43,916 bases of DNA from Bacteroidia bacterium (GTDB taxonomy: Bacteria; Bacteroidota; Bacteroidia; UKL13-3): NCBI GenBank assembly GCA_025454975.1, contig JALONK010000027.1, positions 1 through 43,916 of the forward strand, read 5' to 3'. The notes below the pieces were generated by a model, which did no database searches, was not told the origin of the DNA, and saw only the letters and a list, made by a program, of their open reading frames with translations. Position numbers and translations under genes: made by a program. This document shows, in pieces, positions 17,924 to 26,208 of the stretch (its first letter is position 1; every line of letters begins with the position of its first letter).

Positions 17924-18680
17924 TTGCCGAATTTGTAATAGCGAAACCCGAGAGTTGTTTACACATCAGGTATTAAAAAAATACCAAGTTAAATATATGC
18001 AATGCTTGTCGTGCTCATTTATTCAAACCGAGAAACCTTACTGGCTTGATGAGGCTTACGAAAGCGCAATTAATAATAACGATACCGGTATTCTGGTTCG
18101 AAATGAAAGGTTTAAAAAAATAACGACCTTGTTGTTTGTGTTTTTGTTTAACAAAAACGCAAAGTTTCTCGACTATGCCGGTGGATACGGTATATTCACC
18201 CGAATGATGCGTGATGTTGGTTTCGACTTTTATTGGGATGATGATTACGCAAAAAATTTACTTGCTATCGGCTTCCCTCATCAACCAAATACTACTTACG
18301 AAGCTATTACCGCTTTTGAAGTGTTTGAACACCTCGAACAACCAATTGATGCAGTTGAACGTATGTTAAAGCTTAGTGATACAATTGTTTTTTCAACCGA
18401 ATTTATTACTGACAAAACACCTGATCAAAACTGGTGGTATTATGCTTTTTCACATGGACAACATATCGCCTTCTACCACCCTGATTCCATTAAGTTTATC
18501 GCTAATAAATACGGATTAAACTTTTATTCAAACGGTTCAAACTTCCACATGCTTACCAAGCGTAAGTTCAACAATTTACTGTTTAAGGTAATGGTTAAAG
18601 CTGCAAAATATGGCTTATTTCATTTCGCTAAAAATAGCATACAACCTAAAACCTTTTCCGACCATAAGCAGCTAAGTTAA
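17916..18680 (+). CDS. class I SAM methyltransferase with N-terminal zinc-binding knuckle
   Basis: This is 254 residues. The N-terminus carries a four-cysteine zinc site: C4-x2-C7 (CRIC) and C30-x2-C33 (CLSC). The Rossmann region follows with FLDYAGGYGIFTRMM (motif I, AGGYG) and the AITAFEVFEHLEQP motif that defines the Methyltransf_23 group. Related proteins are methyltransferases acting on sugars or lipids in surface-polysaccharide clusters. HGQHIAFYHPDS near the C-terminus is also conserved in this group. Both ends overlap neighbours (8 bases before, 1 base after), which fits a tightly coupled operon. Confidence 0.85.
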   Translation: MTNCRICNSETRELFTHQVLKKYQVKYMQCLSCSFIQTEKPYWLDEAYESAINNNDTGILVRNERFKKITTLLFVFLFNKNAKFLDYAGGYGIFTRMMRDVGFDFYWDDDYAKNLLAIGFPHQPNTTYEAITAFEVFEHLEQPIDAVERMLKLSDTIVFSTEFITDKTPDQNWWYYAFSHGQHIAFYHPDSIKFIANKYGLNFYSNGSNFHMLTKRKFNNLLFKVMVKAAKYGLFHFAKNSIQPKTFSDHKQLS

Positions 18681-19792
18681 TGAAACTCCTATTTGATGAT
18701 GAAGTGTTTATTCGACAGCGTTACGGCGGCGTGTCGCGCATTTTTAGCAATGTAATAGAATCGTTATCAAAACAAAACAATATCGAGGTTAGCTTTCAAT
18801 GTTCATACACTGAAAATGAATATTTACTTCAGCTTTTTCCTTCAGTTGCGCATTTTTTAAAACCTTATCAATTTCCACTTAAAGGTAAAATTGTTAGAGC
18901 AATTGCCGGTGGCTGGTCTCATTATAAAATCAACCAACATCTACGCTTAAATTCACCTGATATATTTCACCCAACATTTTATGCTGATTACTATTTAAAA
19001 CACATAAACACCCAAAAAACTAACCTTGTGTTTACGGTACATGATTTAATCCACGAAAAAATTCCTCAAAACACCCATTATAAACTGATGGCCGAGGTTA
19101 AAAAAAGAAATATAAAAATTGCGAAAAGAATATTGGTTGTTTCTGAATACACTAAAAAAGATTTATTGGAACAGTATCCATTTGTTAAGGAACATAGCGT
19201 GGATGTTTTGCCATTAGCTCAATCACTGTCGTTAGTGAAAGAGGAATATGTTAACCTACCGGAAAAATATTTATTATACACCGGCGAAAGGGGAGGATAT
19301 AAAAATTTTGTTGGCCTGTTATATGCATTTGCACAATTACACCCATCAATCACTGATTTACAATTGGTATGCGCAGGAGGAGGCCGTTTTAGACCTGATG
19401 AAACAAAATTGATAAAGTCGCTTGGTTTGTTTAATCATGTTCATCAATATTCCTTTAGCGATAAACAATTGAAATATGCCTACATTAACGCTAAATGCTT
19501 TGTGTTCCCTTCAAATTATGAAGGCTTCGGAATTCCGGTTTTAGAAGCCTTTGCATGTGGCGTTCCTGTTATTATCAACAATAAAACAAGTTTACCGGAA
19601 GTTGCGGGAAATGCAGCCATGTCTGTTGATGCCAATAACATTCATGAACTTGCATCTGCAATTAAAGAGGTAATTTTAAATACCAGCTTAAGTAGTTCCC
19701 TTGTCGAACTTGGCTTAAATAGAGAAAAACTATTCACATGGGATAATCATATCAAACTTACTGTGAATGCATATAACCGGGCGTTATCGTGA
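18680..19792 (+). CDS. GT4 family glycosyltransferase (mannosyltransferase-like)
   Basis: This 370-residue GT-B enzyme opens with an N-terminal glycine loop, RQRYGGVSRIF. The donor domain begins near residue 200 (YLLYTGERGGYKNF), and the retaining-GT4 E-x7-E motif is seen as EGFGIPVLE (E281, E289) followed by ACGVPVI and LPEVAG. It resembles mannosyl- or rhamnosyltransferases of O-antigen clusters; donor specificity is not readable. The ATG shares one base with the preceding stop (TAATG), and the gene overlaps the amidotransferase gene by four bases (GTGA). Confidence 0.88.
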   Translation: MKLLFDDEVFIRQRYGGVSRIFSNVIESLSKQNNIEVSFQCSYTENEYLLQLFPSVAHFLKPYQFPLKGKIVRAIAGGWSHYKINQHLRLNSPDIFHPTFYADYYLKHINTQKTNLVFTVHDLIHEKIPQNTHYKLMAEVKKRNIKIAKRILVVSEYTKKDLLEQYPFVKEHSVDVLPLAQSLSLVKEEYVNLPEKYLLYTGERGGYKNFVGLLYAFAQLHPSITDLQLVCAGGGRFRPDETKLIKSLGLFNHVHQYSFSDKQLKYAYINAKCFVFPSNYEGFGIPVLEAFACGVPVIINNKTSLPEVAGNAAMSVDANNIHELASAIKEVILNTSLSSSLVELGLNREKLFTWDNHIKLTVNAYNRALS

Positions 19793-20358
19793 AGTTTATT
19801 TTAATTGATAATTACGACTCATTTACTTTTATGCTTGCCGATTATATCAAGCAGCTAGGCGTTGTGTGTGATGTGTTTAGAAACGATGATGTAAATTTGG
19901 TTACAGATTTAATTAATGACTACGATGCTTTAGTTTTTTCTCCCGGTCCAGGATCTCCTGAAAACGCAGGAAAAATGCCTGATATTATAAAAGAATTTTG
20001 GTCAATTAAACCGATGCTGGGTGTTTGTTTAGGTCATCAAGCCATTGCGCAATATGCAGGTGCAAATATTGTAAAAGCAAACATCCCTATGCACGGGAAA
20101 GTCCAAACAATAAGCCATTTTAATCATCCAATGTTTACTAATGTACCACAAAGTTTTAAGGTAACCAGGTACCATTCTTTAATCGTAAACTTAAAGAGTA
20201 ACGAGTTTGCTGTTACAGCGGTTTCTCCAACTCAAGAGATAATGGCTATTGCACATCAAACCTTCCCAATTTGGGGTGTTCAATTTCATCCCGAATCTTG
20301 TGAAACTACTTATGGAAGTCAAATCATCCTTAATTTTGTACAAAATTTATTCAAATAA
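19789..20358 (+). CDS. pabA/trpG: anthranilate/aminodeoxychorismate synthase glutamine amidotransferase subunit
   Basis: This 189-residue type-1 glutamine amidotransferase is of the TrpG/PabA type. The nucleophile is C80 in MLGVCLGHQ, the other triad members are H167 and E169 in WGVQFHPES, and LIDNYDSFT and SPGPGSP are family hallmarks. It releases ammonia from glutamine for component I, making anthranilate (tryptophan) or 4-amino-4-deoxychorismate (folate). No component I gene is in the window, so the two roles cannot be told apart. It starts with GTG in a GTGA overlap with the last glycosyltransferase gene, which ties it to that operon although its function is unrelated. Confidence 0.88.
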   Translation: MKFILIDNYDSFTFMLADYIKQLGVVCDVFRNDDVNLVTDLINDYDALVFSPGPGSPENAGKMPDIIKEFWSIKPMLGVCLGHQAIAQYAGANIVKANIPMHGKVQTISHFNHPMFTNVPQSFKVTRYHSLIVNLKSNEFAVTAVSPTQEIMAIAHQTFPIWGVQFHPESCETTYGSQIILNFVQNLFK

Positions 20359-20378
20359 GGTTAAAAACAGAAAATACC

Positions 20379-20386
20379 TATATTTG
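20379..20386 (+). promoter_or_regulatory. -7 box (TATATTTG) upstream of the alpha/beta hydrolase gene
   Basis: This is an exact TAnnTTTG match 18 bases before the ATG at 20405. The -33 region is weak (no TTG at about 19 bases). It is the likely start of the transcript running through the CBS and nadK genes. Confidence 0.5.
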
Positions 20387-20404
20387 ATGATTCAATGATA
20401 TGAA

Positions 20405-21166
20405 ATGAGTTTAGAAGTAAAACAAGAAGGTTCGTTTAAATACATAGAAGAAGGAGAAGGCGAAGTTTTATTATTGCTGCATGGCTTATTCGGTGCGCTT
20501 AGTAATTGGAAAGATGTAACCAACCACTTTTCTGATAGATATAAAGTGGTGATTCCGCTTATGCCAATTTTTGAAATGAATATTTTAAAATTAAGTGTTC
20601 ATGGGTTGGCCGACTTTATTCACGACTTCATTGAATTTAAAAAGTTCGATCAAGTTAATTTGTTAGGGAACTCATTAGGTGGTCATGTTGCATTGGTTTA
20701 CGTAAGAAAACATCCGGAGAAAGTAAAAACGATGTTGCTAACCGGAAGTAGTGGTTTGTATGAAAATGCCATGGGCGGTAATTATCCGAAAAAGGGCGAT
20801 AAAGAATTTATTCGTAAAAAGGTTGAAATTACTTTTTATGACCCCAAAACAGCAACAGATGAATTGGTTGATGAAGTGTTTGAAACCATAAATGACAGAA
20901 TGAAAATCTTGCGCATATTAACCATGGCTAAATCTGCCATTCGACACAACATGCGAAAGGATATTCCACAAATAAAAATACCTGTTTGTTTAATTTGGGG
21001 AAAGGATGATATCATAACACCACCAACTGTTGGTGAAGAGTTTCATGAGTTACTCCCTCAATCGGAATTGCATTTACTTGCACAATGCGGACACGCACCT
21101 ATGATGGAACGACCGAATGAATTTAATACTATCGCTGATAAATTTTACACAAAACACCTCGGGTAA
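20405..21166 (+). CDS. alpha/beta hydrolase
   Basis: This is 253 residues, a single alpha/beta-hydrolase domain. The oxyanion-hole motif is HGLFG (26-30), the nucleophile elbow is GNSLGG (S90), the acidic residue is in WGKDD (~201), and the catalytic histidine is H230 in CGHAP. There is no signal peptide, so it is cytoplasmic. Esterase or hydrolase activity is expected but the substrate is unknown. In many Bacteroidota this gene precedes the CBS gene and nadK, as here; its stop and the CBS start share one base (TAATG), so they are coupled. Confidence 0.85.
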   Translation: MSLEVKQEGSFKYIEEGEGEVLLLLHGLFGALSNWKDVTNHFSDRYKVVIPLMPIFEMNILKLSVHGLADFIHDFIEFKKFDQVNLLGNSLGGHVALVYVRKHPEKVKTMLLTGSSGLYENAMGGNYPKKGDKEFIRKKVEITFYDPKTATDELVDEVFETINDRMKILRILTMAKSAIRHNMRKDIPQIKIPVCLIWGKDDIITPPTVGEEFHELLPQSELHLLAQCGHAPMMERPNEFNTIADKFYTKHLG

Positions 21167-21819
21167 TGCTTGTCAACGAAATATTGTCGGAATGGATTAT
21201 TCCTCTTAAAAAAACAGACACCTGTGATGCAGTTGCAATGTTTTTTGCTGATGCACAAACATTAGAGTTACCGGTTGTTGAACAAGGTAAATTTATTGGT
21301 TACGTAGGTCTTCAGTCGGCATTAGTAAATAAAAGCAAACGAGTTGAAGAAATTATAGAACATCAACATATCACCATTCATAACGATTTACACATTTTTG
21401 ATGCAGCTTTGTTTTTATCGCAATCCGGAAGGTATTGTGTTGCTGTATGCGATGAACAAGGAGTTTACAAAGGGGCTATAACCCTTAAAGAAATTAACAA
21501 GGCTATTTCAACAGATGCCGCTTGGGCTATCCCCGGAGCGATTGTAACCTTAGAAATGCCGGCACGCGATTATACCCTAACTGAACTTTCTCGTTTGGCA
21601 GAAATGAACCAAGTTAAAATTACCGGTGTCCACATTGGAAGAGTACAAGACAGCGAACAATTGTTGGTTTCGCTTAAGTTTAATTCAACTGAAATTAATC
21701 AAGTACTCCATGCATTTGAAAGATACGACTATGTTATTAAATCGGTTCATCAAATCAGTAGTATTAATGAAGACTTAAGTGCAAGGATGCAATGGTTGAT
21801 TAAATATTTAAACACCTGA
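21166..21819 (+). CDS. CBS domain protein
   Basis: This is 217 residues. The first ~120 form a pair of CBS motifs (LPVVEQGKFIGYVGLQSAL, then YCVAVCDEQGVYKGAITLKE), a module that usually binds adenosine nucleotides and senses energy state. The remainder (IVTLEMPARDYTLTELSRL onward) resembles an ACT-like regulatory domain, so the layout is like AcuB-type regulators. Enzymatic activity is not expected. The gene sits between the alpha/beta hydrolase (1-base overlap) and nadK (1-base gap), the order conserved in the phylum. Confidence 0.82.
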   Translation: MLVNEILSEWIIPLKKTDTCDAVAMFFADAQTLELPVVEQGKFIGYVGLQSALVNKSKRVEEIIEHQHITIHNDLHIFDAALFLSQSGRYCVAVCDEQGVYKGAITLKEINKAISTDAAWAIPGAIVTLEMPARDYTLTELSRLAEMNQVKITGVHIGRVQDSEQLLVSLKFNSTEINQVLHAFERYDYVIKSVHQISSINEDLSARMQWLIKYLNT

Positions 21820-21820
21820 T

Positions 21821-22708
21821 ATGAAACTTGCCATTTACGGTCGGGTTTATAAAAAAGCCTATCATAAGCAACTTCAAGAATTGTTTGATGAATTAAACAA
21901 AAGGGAATTTCCTTTTTTCGTTGAAGAATCTTTCTTAATCCAATGTAAACAGGCCGGATTGAAAATAAAAGAAACTGATGTGTTTGATTCTTATGCGGAA
22001 TTAAAAAAATATTCGGTTGATTTCATGTTGTCAATCGGAGGAGATGGCACCATGTTAGATGCATTAACATATATCCTTGACCAGGAAATTCCTGTCATGG
22101 GACTTAATAGCGGCCGTCTGGGTTTTTTAGCTGGAGTTTCAATGCATGAAATCGCTAAATCACTTGATTTATTATCTAAAGGACACTTTCAACTTGATTC
22201 AAGGTCTGTTCTTCAGCTTGAGGCTAACCATGAATTATTTGGTGGAATTAAATATGGGTTGAATGACTTTGTGATTCATAAAAAGGATACCTCAAGTATG
22301 ATAATTATTCATACCTATATCAATGGGGAATTCCTAAATTCTTATTGGAGCGATGGTTTAATTATCTCAACCCCAACAGGATCAACCGGATATTCTTTAA
22401 GTTGCGGTGGTCCCATTGTTTATCCAAACAGCTCAAGTTTTGTTGTAACACCGGTAGCTCCCCATAATTTAAATGTTCGTCCAATAATTGTGAGTGATGA
22501 AAATGTGCTGTCATTCGAGATAGAAGGAAGAGCAACCAGCTACTTAGTTTCTCTTGATTCCCGCTCTGAAACCATCAGTAGCCATGTTCAACTTGCCGTA
22601 AAAAAAGCGGGATTTAAGTACCACATGGTGCGTTTCAACGACGGAAATTTCTTATTAACCTTGCGAGAGAAATTAATGTGGGGAGTGGATAACAGGAATA
22701 CAGGTTGA
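21821..22708 (+). CDS. nadK: NAD kinase
   Basis: This is 295 residues, standard for bacterial NAD kinases. The catalytic GGDGT motif is at 73-77 (D75), with NSGRLGFLAG next and the conserved TPTGSTGYSLSCGGP loop in the C-terminal beta domain. The enzyme phosphorylates NAD+ to NADP+ with ATP in the cytoplasm, setting the NADP(H) pool. It lies one base after the CBS gene, consistent with cotranscription; the following PorG-like gene has its own strong promoter. Confidence 0.95.
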   Translation: MKLAIYGRVYKKAYHKQLQELFDELNKREFPFFVEESFLIQCKQAGLKIKETDVFDSYAELKKYSVDFMLSIGGDGTMLDALTYILDQEIPVMGLNSGRLGFLAGVSMHEIAKSLDLLSKGHFQLDSRSVLQLEANHELFGGIKYGLNDFVIHKKDTSSMIIIHTYINGEFLNSYWSDGLIISTPTGSTGYSLSCGGPIVYPNSSSFVVTPVAPHNLNVRPIIVSDENVLSFEIEGRATSYLVSLDSRSETISSHVQLAVKKAGFKYHMVRFNDGNFLLTLREKLMWGVDNRNTG

Positions 22709-22736
22709 TTTATTACAATTTGGTAATAGCTAATCA

Positions 22737-22767
22737 TTTGTAATTGTTAATAAAAGGTGTACATTTG
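22737..22767 (+). promoter_or_regulatory. strong promoter of the first PorG-like gene
   Basis: TTTG (22737-22740), 19 bases, then TACATTTG (22760-22767) match both Bacteroidota promoter elements at the usual spacing. The GTG at 22767 falls within the -7 box and so cannot be the start; the ATG at 22785 lies 17 bases downstream. Confidence 0.7.
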
Positions 22768-22784
22768 TGAACTTGTGTACCACA

Positions 22785-23675
22785 ATGAAAAGTATTAGTA
22801 AAATTTTAGTCGCAATATTAGTTATCGCCACAACTACTCCTTCCTATTCACAAAAAATGGATATTGGATTATTGGCCGGCATGACCGGATACTACGGCGA
22901 TGTAGTAAACGAATTTGAACCGGCCCTTTTAAAACCCGGTTTTGGCGCATTTTTTAGATATAGGTTAGGCGGACGATTAGCCTTAAGAGCTAACTTTTTA
23001 TATACAAGTGTTGAAGGTGACGATCAACGTAGTCAAAGCCAATGGCAAAACCAAAGGAATTGGACTTTTACTTCTAGGATTATAGAAGGTTCTGCTTTAC
23101 TTGAGTTTAATTTTATTGAGGATAGAAACCAAGGTAGAAGATTTGCTAATCCTTTTATACCATACGCTTTTGGTGGCGTTGGTTTCTTTACTTTTGATCC
23201 CCAAAGTGATTTTAACGGAACAATGATTAGTGTTGCACCTCTTCAACTTTCCGGAGTGGCTTATCAAACAAATGCCATTTGTGTTCCTTTAGGAATTGGA
23301 TTTAGATATTATCTAAACAGAAAAATACAGCTAGGGGCTGAACTAGGAATCAGATACACCACAACTTCATATATTGACGATATTGGTGTTGATGATAGAT
23401 ACCAAGCTGTTGAAACAACACCTAATCCTGCTATTACAACCTATTTTTATAATAAAGCTACTGCTGATAATAATGCGGGTGATTTTAGAAGTAAAATGGG
23501 AGCAGCTAAATCAAATTATGGATCTAATTTTATAAACAATATTTTAGGCAGTAACGATTTGTATTATAATATTGGATTAACCTTATCATACACATTAGGC
23601 GATGTTGGAAAGGGTGGAGGAGGAAGCCGTGGCAGAGGCTTTGGTAAAGCCATTCGCTGTCCAAGGTTTTATTAA
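22785..23675 (+). CDS. PorG-like outer membrane beta-barrel protein (DUF6089), copy 1
   Basis: From the ATG at 22785 the protein is about 296 residues, with a signal peptide (MKSISKILVAILVIATTTPSYSQ). The mature protein is a DUF6089-type barrel: an opening DIGLLAGMTGYYGDV, a central YAFGGVGFF, VPLGIGFRYYL, and GIRYTTTSYIDDIG. In Porphyromonas gingivalis the related PorG is an outer-membrane part of T9SS that contacts PorK/PorN and is encoded beside uppS, bamA and ompH, as here. A glycine/arginine-rich stretch (GKGGGGSRGRGFG) near the C-terminus is unusual. Whether this copy or a later one acts as PorG is not decided. Confidence 0.82.
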   Translation: MKSISKILVAILVIATTTPSYSQKMDIGLLAGMTGYYGDVVNEFEPALLKPGFGAFFRYRLGGRLALRANFLYTSVEGDDQRSQSQWQNQRNWTFTSRIIEGSALLEFNFIEDRNQGRRFANPFIPYAFGGVGFFTFDPQSDFNGTMISVAPLQLSGVAYQTNAICVPLGIGFRYYLNRKIQLGAELGIRYTTTSYIDDIGVDDRYQAVETTPNPAITTYFYNKATADNNAGDFRSKMGAAKSNYGSNFINNILGSNDLYYNIGLTLSYTLGDVGKGGGGSRGRGFGKAIRCPRFY

Positions 23676-23724
23676 TTATAAAACACTAACATTTAATTTA
23701 TTACGCGATAACAATTTCTATTGT

Positions 23725-23754
23725 TTTGCGTTTTTATTTACACAGTTATATTTG
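23725..23754 (+). promoter_or_regulatory. strong promoter of the second PorG-like gene
   Basis: TTTG (23725-23728), 18 bases, then TATATTTG (23747-23754) form a near-perfect Bacteroidota promoter. The start ATG at 23759 lies only four bases beyond the -7 box, implying a leaderless or near-leaderless transcript. Confidence 0.65.
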
Positions 23755-23758
23755 TGTT

Positions 23759-24628
23759 ATGGGGGCAAAATTTAAACAGTTAGCAGCAGTAGCGTTTTTA
23801 TCATTAATCATGTCGGTTAGCCAATCCGATGCACAAAACATTGAATTCGGTGTTTTTGCCGGAGCATCCAATTACATGGGTGATGTAGGAGGTCAAAAAT
23901 TACATTTCGATCAAACGCATTTCAGTGCTGCATTTATTGGTCGTTATAATATTTCTTCAAAGGTAGCTGTTAAAGGATTTATAGGTTATGGCCGCGTTTC
24001 AGGCGCTGATTCTTTGTCAAACGACCCCAAAGTGAAAATCAGAAACATGAACTTTTTCAGCGATATTTATGAGTTCTCAGCCCATTTAGAGTATAATTTG
24101 GTTAGATATAATGTTCGAGGAAGAAGCGGAAACCCTTTAGTACCGTATTTATTTGGTGGCATTGGGATCTTTCATTACAACCCCAAAACTAATTTTCTGG
24201 GAGATGTTTATGAGCTTCAACCCCTAGGAACTGAGGGTCAGGGAACAACCCAGTATAACGAGTTAAAAAAATATGACCTAACCACCGTTTGCATTCCAAT
24301 GGGTATTGGATTTAAGAAAAAAGTGTCTCCTAGCTTTGTAGTTGGTTTAGAATTAGGTATGCGATTTACCTTTACAAATTATCTTGATGATGTTGGTGGT
24401 GTTTATGCAAATGCCACTGTTGTTGAAAGAGCTTATGGCCCGGTGGCAGGAAGACTATCTAACAGAACCGCAGAAGTGGCCGGAAATATTGATGGTGGTA
24501 TTATCGCTCGTGAAGGCGAGAAAAGAACAACACCACCGGCATTGATTAATACAGATATGTATTTTATGGCCGGTATAAGCATATCCTACGTGCTACAAAA
24601 TATTGGTCAACCATGTCCTAAATTCTAA
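23759..24628 (+). CDS. PorG-like outer membrane beta-barrel protein (DUF6089), copy 2
   Basis: This is about 289 residues from the ATG at 23759. The upstream TTG at 23726 lies inside the promoter and is rejected as a start. A signal peptide (MGAKFKQLAAVAFLSLIMSVSQSDAQ) is followed by IEFGVFAGASNYMGDVGG, then YLFGGIGIFHYNPKTNF, CIPMGIGFKKK and GLELGMRFTFTNYLDDVGG, which are all the DUF6089 landmarks. It is a paralog of the genes on either side. The role is outer-membrane, T9SS-related by family and context. It ends three bases before copy 3, so the two are cotranscribed. Confidence 0.83.
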   Translation: MGAKFKQLAAVAFLSLIMSVSQSDAQNIEFGVFAGASNYMGDVGGQKLHFDQTHFSAAFIGRYNISSKVAVKGFIGYGRVSGADSLSNDPKVKIRNMNFFSDIYEFSAHLEYNLVRYNVRGRSGNPLVPYLFGGIGIFHYNPKTNFLGDVYELQPLGTEGQGTTQYNELKKYDLTTVCIPMGIGFKKKVSPSFVVGLELGMRFTFTNYLDDVGGVYANATVVERAYGPVAGRLSNRTAEVAGNIDGGIIAREGEKRTTPPALINTDMYFMAGISISYVLQNIGQPCPKF

Positions 24629-24631
24629 TAA

Positions 24632-25426
24632 GTGAGGGCACTTATTCTACTTATAATTTTAAACCCCGGCTTAGTTGCAACAGCGCAGCGTGTTGAATTA
24701 GGCACTTTTATTGGACTGTCAAACTATACCGGTGATGTTGCTCCTAAAGGGATGATATTATCTGAAACTAAATGGGCGGCTGGATTCCTAGCAAGATACA
24801 ACTTTAATAACACTTGGGCTTTTACAGCTTCCGCAACCCAATTAAGAATTGGGGGAAGCGATAAAAATGTTCCATTTAATCAATCGAGAAATATAACCTT
24901 CCGAACTGACATTACAGAATTTAGCGGTGTATTTGAATTTAACTATTTTAGATATGGAACCGGTGTATTAGATAATCATTTCACACCTTATGTGTATTGG
25001 GGTTTAGGAGCAGCAATCTTTAATCCCCAAGGGCAATATAAAAATGAATGGTATGATTTAAGAGATTACCGAACTGAAGGAAAATCATATGGGTCAGTTA
25101 CAATGATTATGCCTATGGGAATAGGCTTGAAATGGATGCCAAGTAAAAACATGAGTGTTGAATGGCTATTGGGATTAAGAAAAACCTATACCGATTACCT
25201 TGACGATGTGAGTACGGTTTACCCTGATTTGGCCGAGAAACTTGCCACTCAAGGCGAAATTTCAGCAGCACTTTCCGACCCGTCAATGCTTCTTAACGAA
25301 GGAGTTCCCCTTAATAAACCAGGTTACCAAAGAGGAAACCCTGATTATAAAGATTGGTACTACACAACTCAAGTTACGCTAACTTATCGCATATTTAGCA
25401 GGATAAAGTGTTCAAGATTTTATTAA
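24632..25426 (+). CDS. PorG-like outer membrane beta-barrel protein (DUF6089), copy 3
   Basis: This is 264 residues from a GTG three bases after the previous stop. A short signal peptide (MRALILLIILNPGLVATAQ) leads into RVELGTFIGLSNYTGDVAP, PYVYWGLGAAIFNPQGQY, IMPMGIGLKWM and GLRKTYTDYLDDVS. It is the copy next to uppS-bamA-ompH, the position held by porG in P. gingivalis, so it is the best candidate for the true PorG, though copies 1 and 2 share the same motifs. The last residues (IKCSRFY) resemble those of copy 1 (IRCPRFY). Confidence 0.83.
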   Translation: MRALILLIILNPGLVATAQRVELGTFIGLSNYTGDVAPKGMILSETKWAAGFLARYNFNNTWAFTASATQLRIGGSDKNVPFNQSRNITFRTDITEFSGVFEFNYFRYGTGVLDNHFTPYVYWGLGAAIFNPQGQYKNEWYDLRDYRTEGKSYGSVTMIMPMGIGLKWMPSKNMSVEWLLGLRKTYTDYLDDVSTVYPDLAEKLATQGEISAALSDPSMLLNEGVPLNKPGYQRGNPDYKDWYYTTQVTLTYRIFSRIKCSRFY

Positions 25427-25461
25427 ATTCGCCAATTCATAATATTTCATCGAAACATTAG

Positions 25462-26208
25462 ATGAGCATAAAAGAAAAGATTGACGAAAATAAATTACCT
25501 GAGCACATCGCTGTTATCATGGATGGCAATGGTCGTTGGGCCAAAGGCAAAGGGAAGTTTAGGATATTTGGACACCAAAATGGAGTTCGATCAGTAAGAG
25601 ATACTGCCGAAGCATGTGCCGAACTTGGTGTAAAATATTTAACTTTATACGCATTTTCAACTGAAAACTGGAACAGACCTAAGGTTGAAGTAATGGCATT
25701 AATGGAGTTATTAGTTTCTACCATAAAAAAAGAAACACCAACCTTAATGAAAAATAACATTAAACTTTCTACTATCGGAAATATCCTCGACTTACCACCT
25801 AAATGTATAGATGAATTAACATCAGCCATAGAAGAAACTAAAAATAACACACGAATGACCCTAGTTCTTGCGTTAAGTTATAGTTCTAAATGGGATATTA
25901 CAGAAGCGGTGAAAAAAATTGCATTACAAGTTAAAAACAATACAATATCTGTCGACCAAATTTCGGATGAGTTAATAGCGGCTAACTTATCAACTGCGGG
26001 AATGCCAAACCCCGAATTGATGATTAGAACTAGCGGCGAACATCGAATAAGTAATTTTTTGTTGTGGGAACTCGCCTACAGTGAATTTTATTTTACTGAT
26101 AAATTGTGGCCCGACTTCACTAAAGACGACCTCTATCATGCTATTGTAGCGTTTCAAAACAGAGAAAGAAGATTTGGTAAAACAAGCGAACAAATTAAGG
26201 GTGCATGA
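25462..26208 (+). CDS. uppS: isoprenyl transferase (undecaprenyl diphosphate synthase)
   Basis: This is 248 residues, typical of cis-prenyltransferases. The signature [15 protein letters not shown] holds the catalytic D21; FSTENWNRP and the C-terminal [14 protein letters not shown] with YSEFYF complete the active site. It condenses isopentenyl diphosphate units onto farnesyl diphosphate to make undecaprenyl diphosphate, the lipid carrier for peptidoglycan and for surface glycans such as those made by the 12733-19792 cluster. The stop overlaps the bamA start (ATGA), so they form an operon. Confidence 0.95.
   Translation: MSIKEKIDENKLPEHIAVIMDGNGRWAKGKGKFRIFGHQNGVRSVRDTAEACAELGVKYLTLYAFSTENWNRPKVEVMALMELLVSTIKKETPTLMKNNIKLSTIGNILDLPPKCIDELTSAIEETKNNTRMTLVLALSYSSKWDITEAVKKIALQVKNNTISVDQISDELIAANLSTAGMPNPELMIRTSGEHRISNFLLWELAYSEFYFTDKLWPDFTKDDLYHAIVAFQNRERRFGKTSEQIKGA

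Noticed and set aside
22767..22784. GTG at 22767 as start of the first PorG-like gene
   Set aside because: It is part of the TACATTTG promoter box; the ATG at 22785 gives a normal signal peptide.
23726..23758. TTG at 23726 as start of the second PorG-like gene
   Set aside because: It lies within the promoter region (the TTTG element at 23725-23728), and the extra residues would precede the signal peptide.
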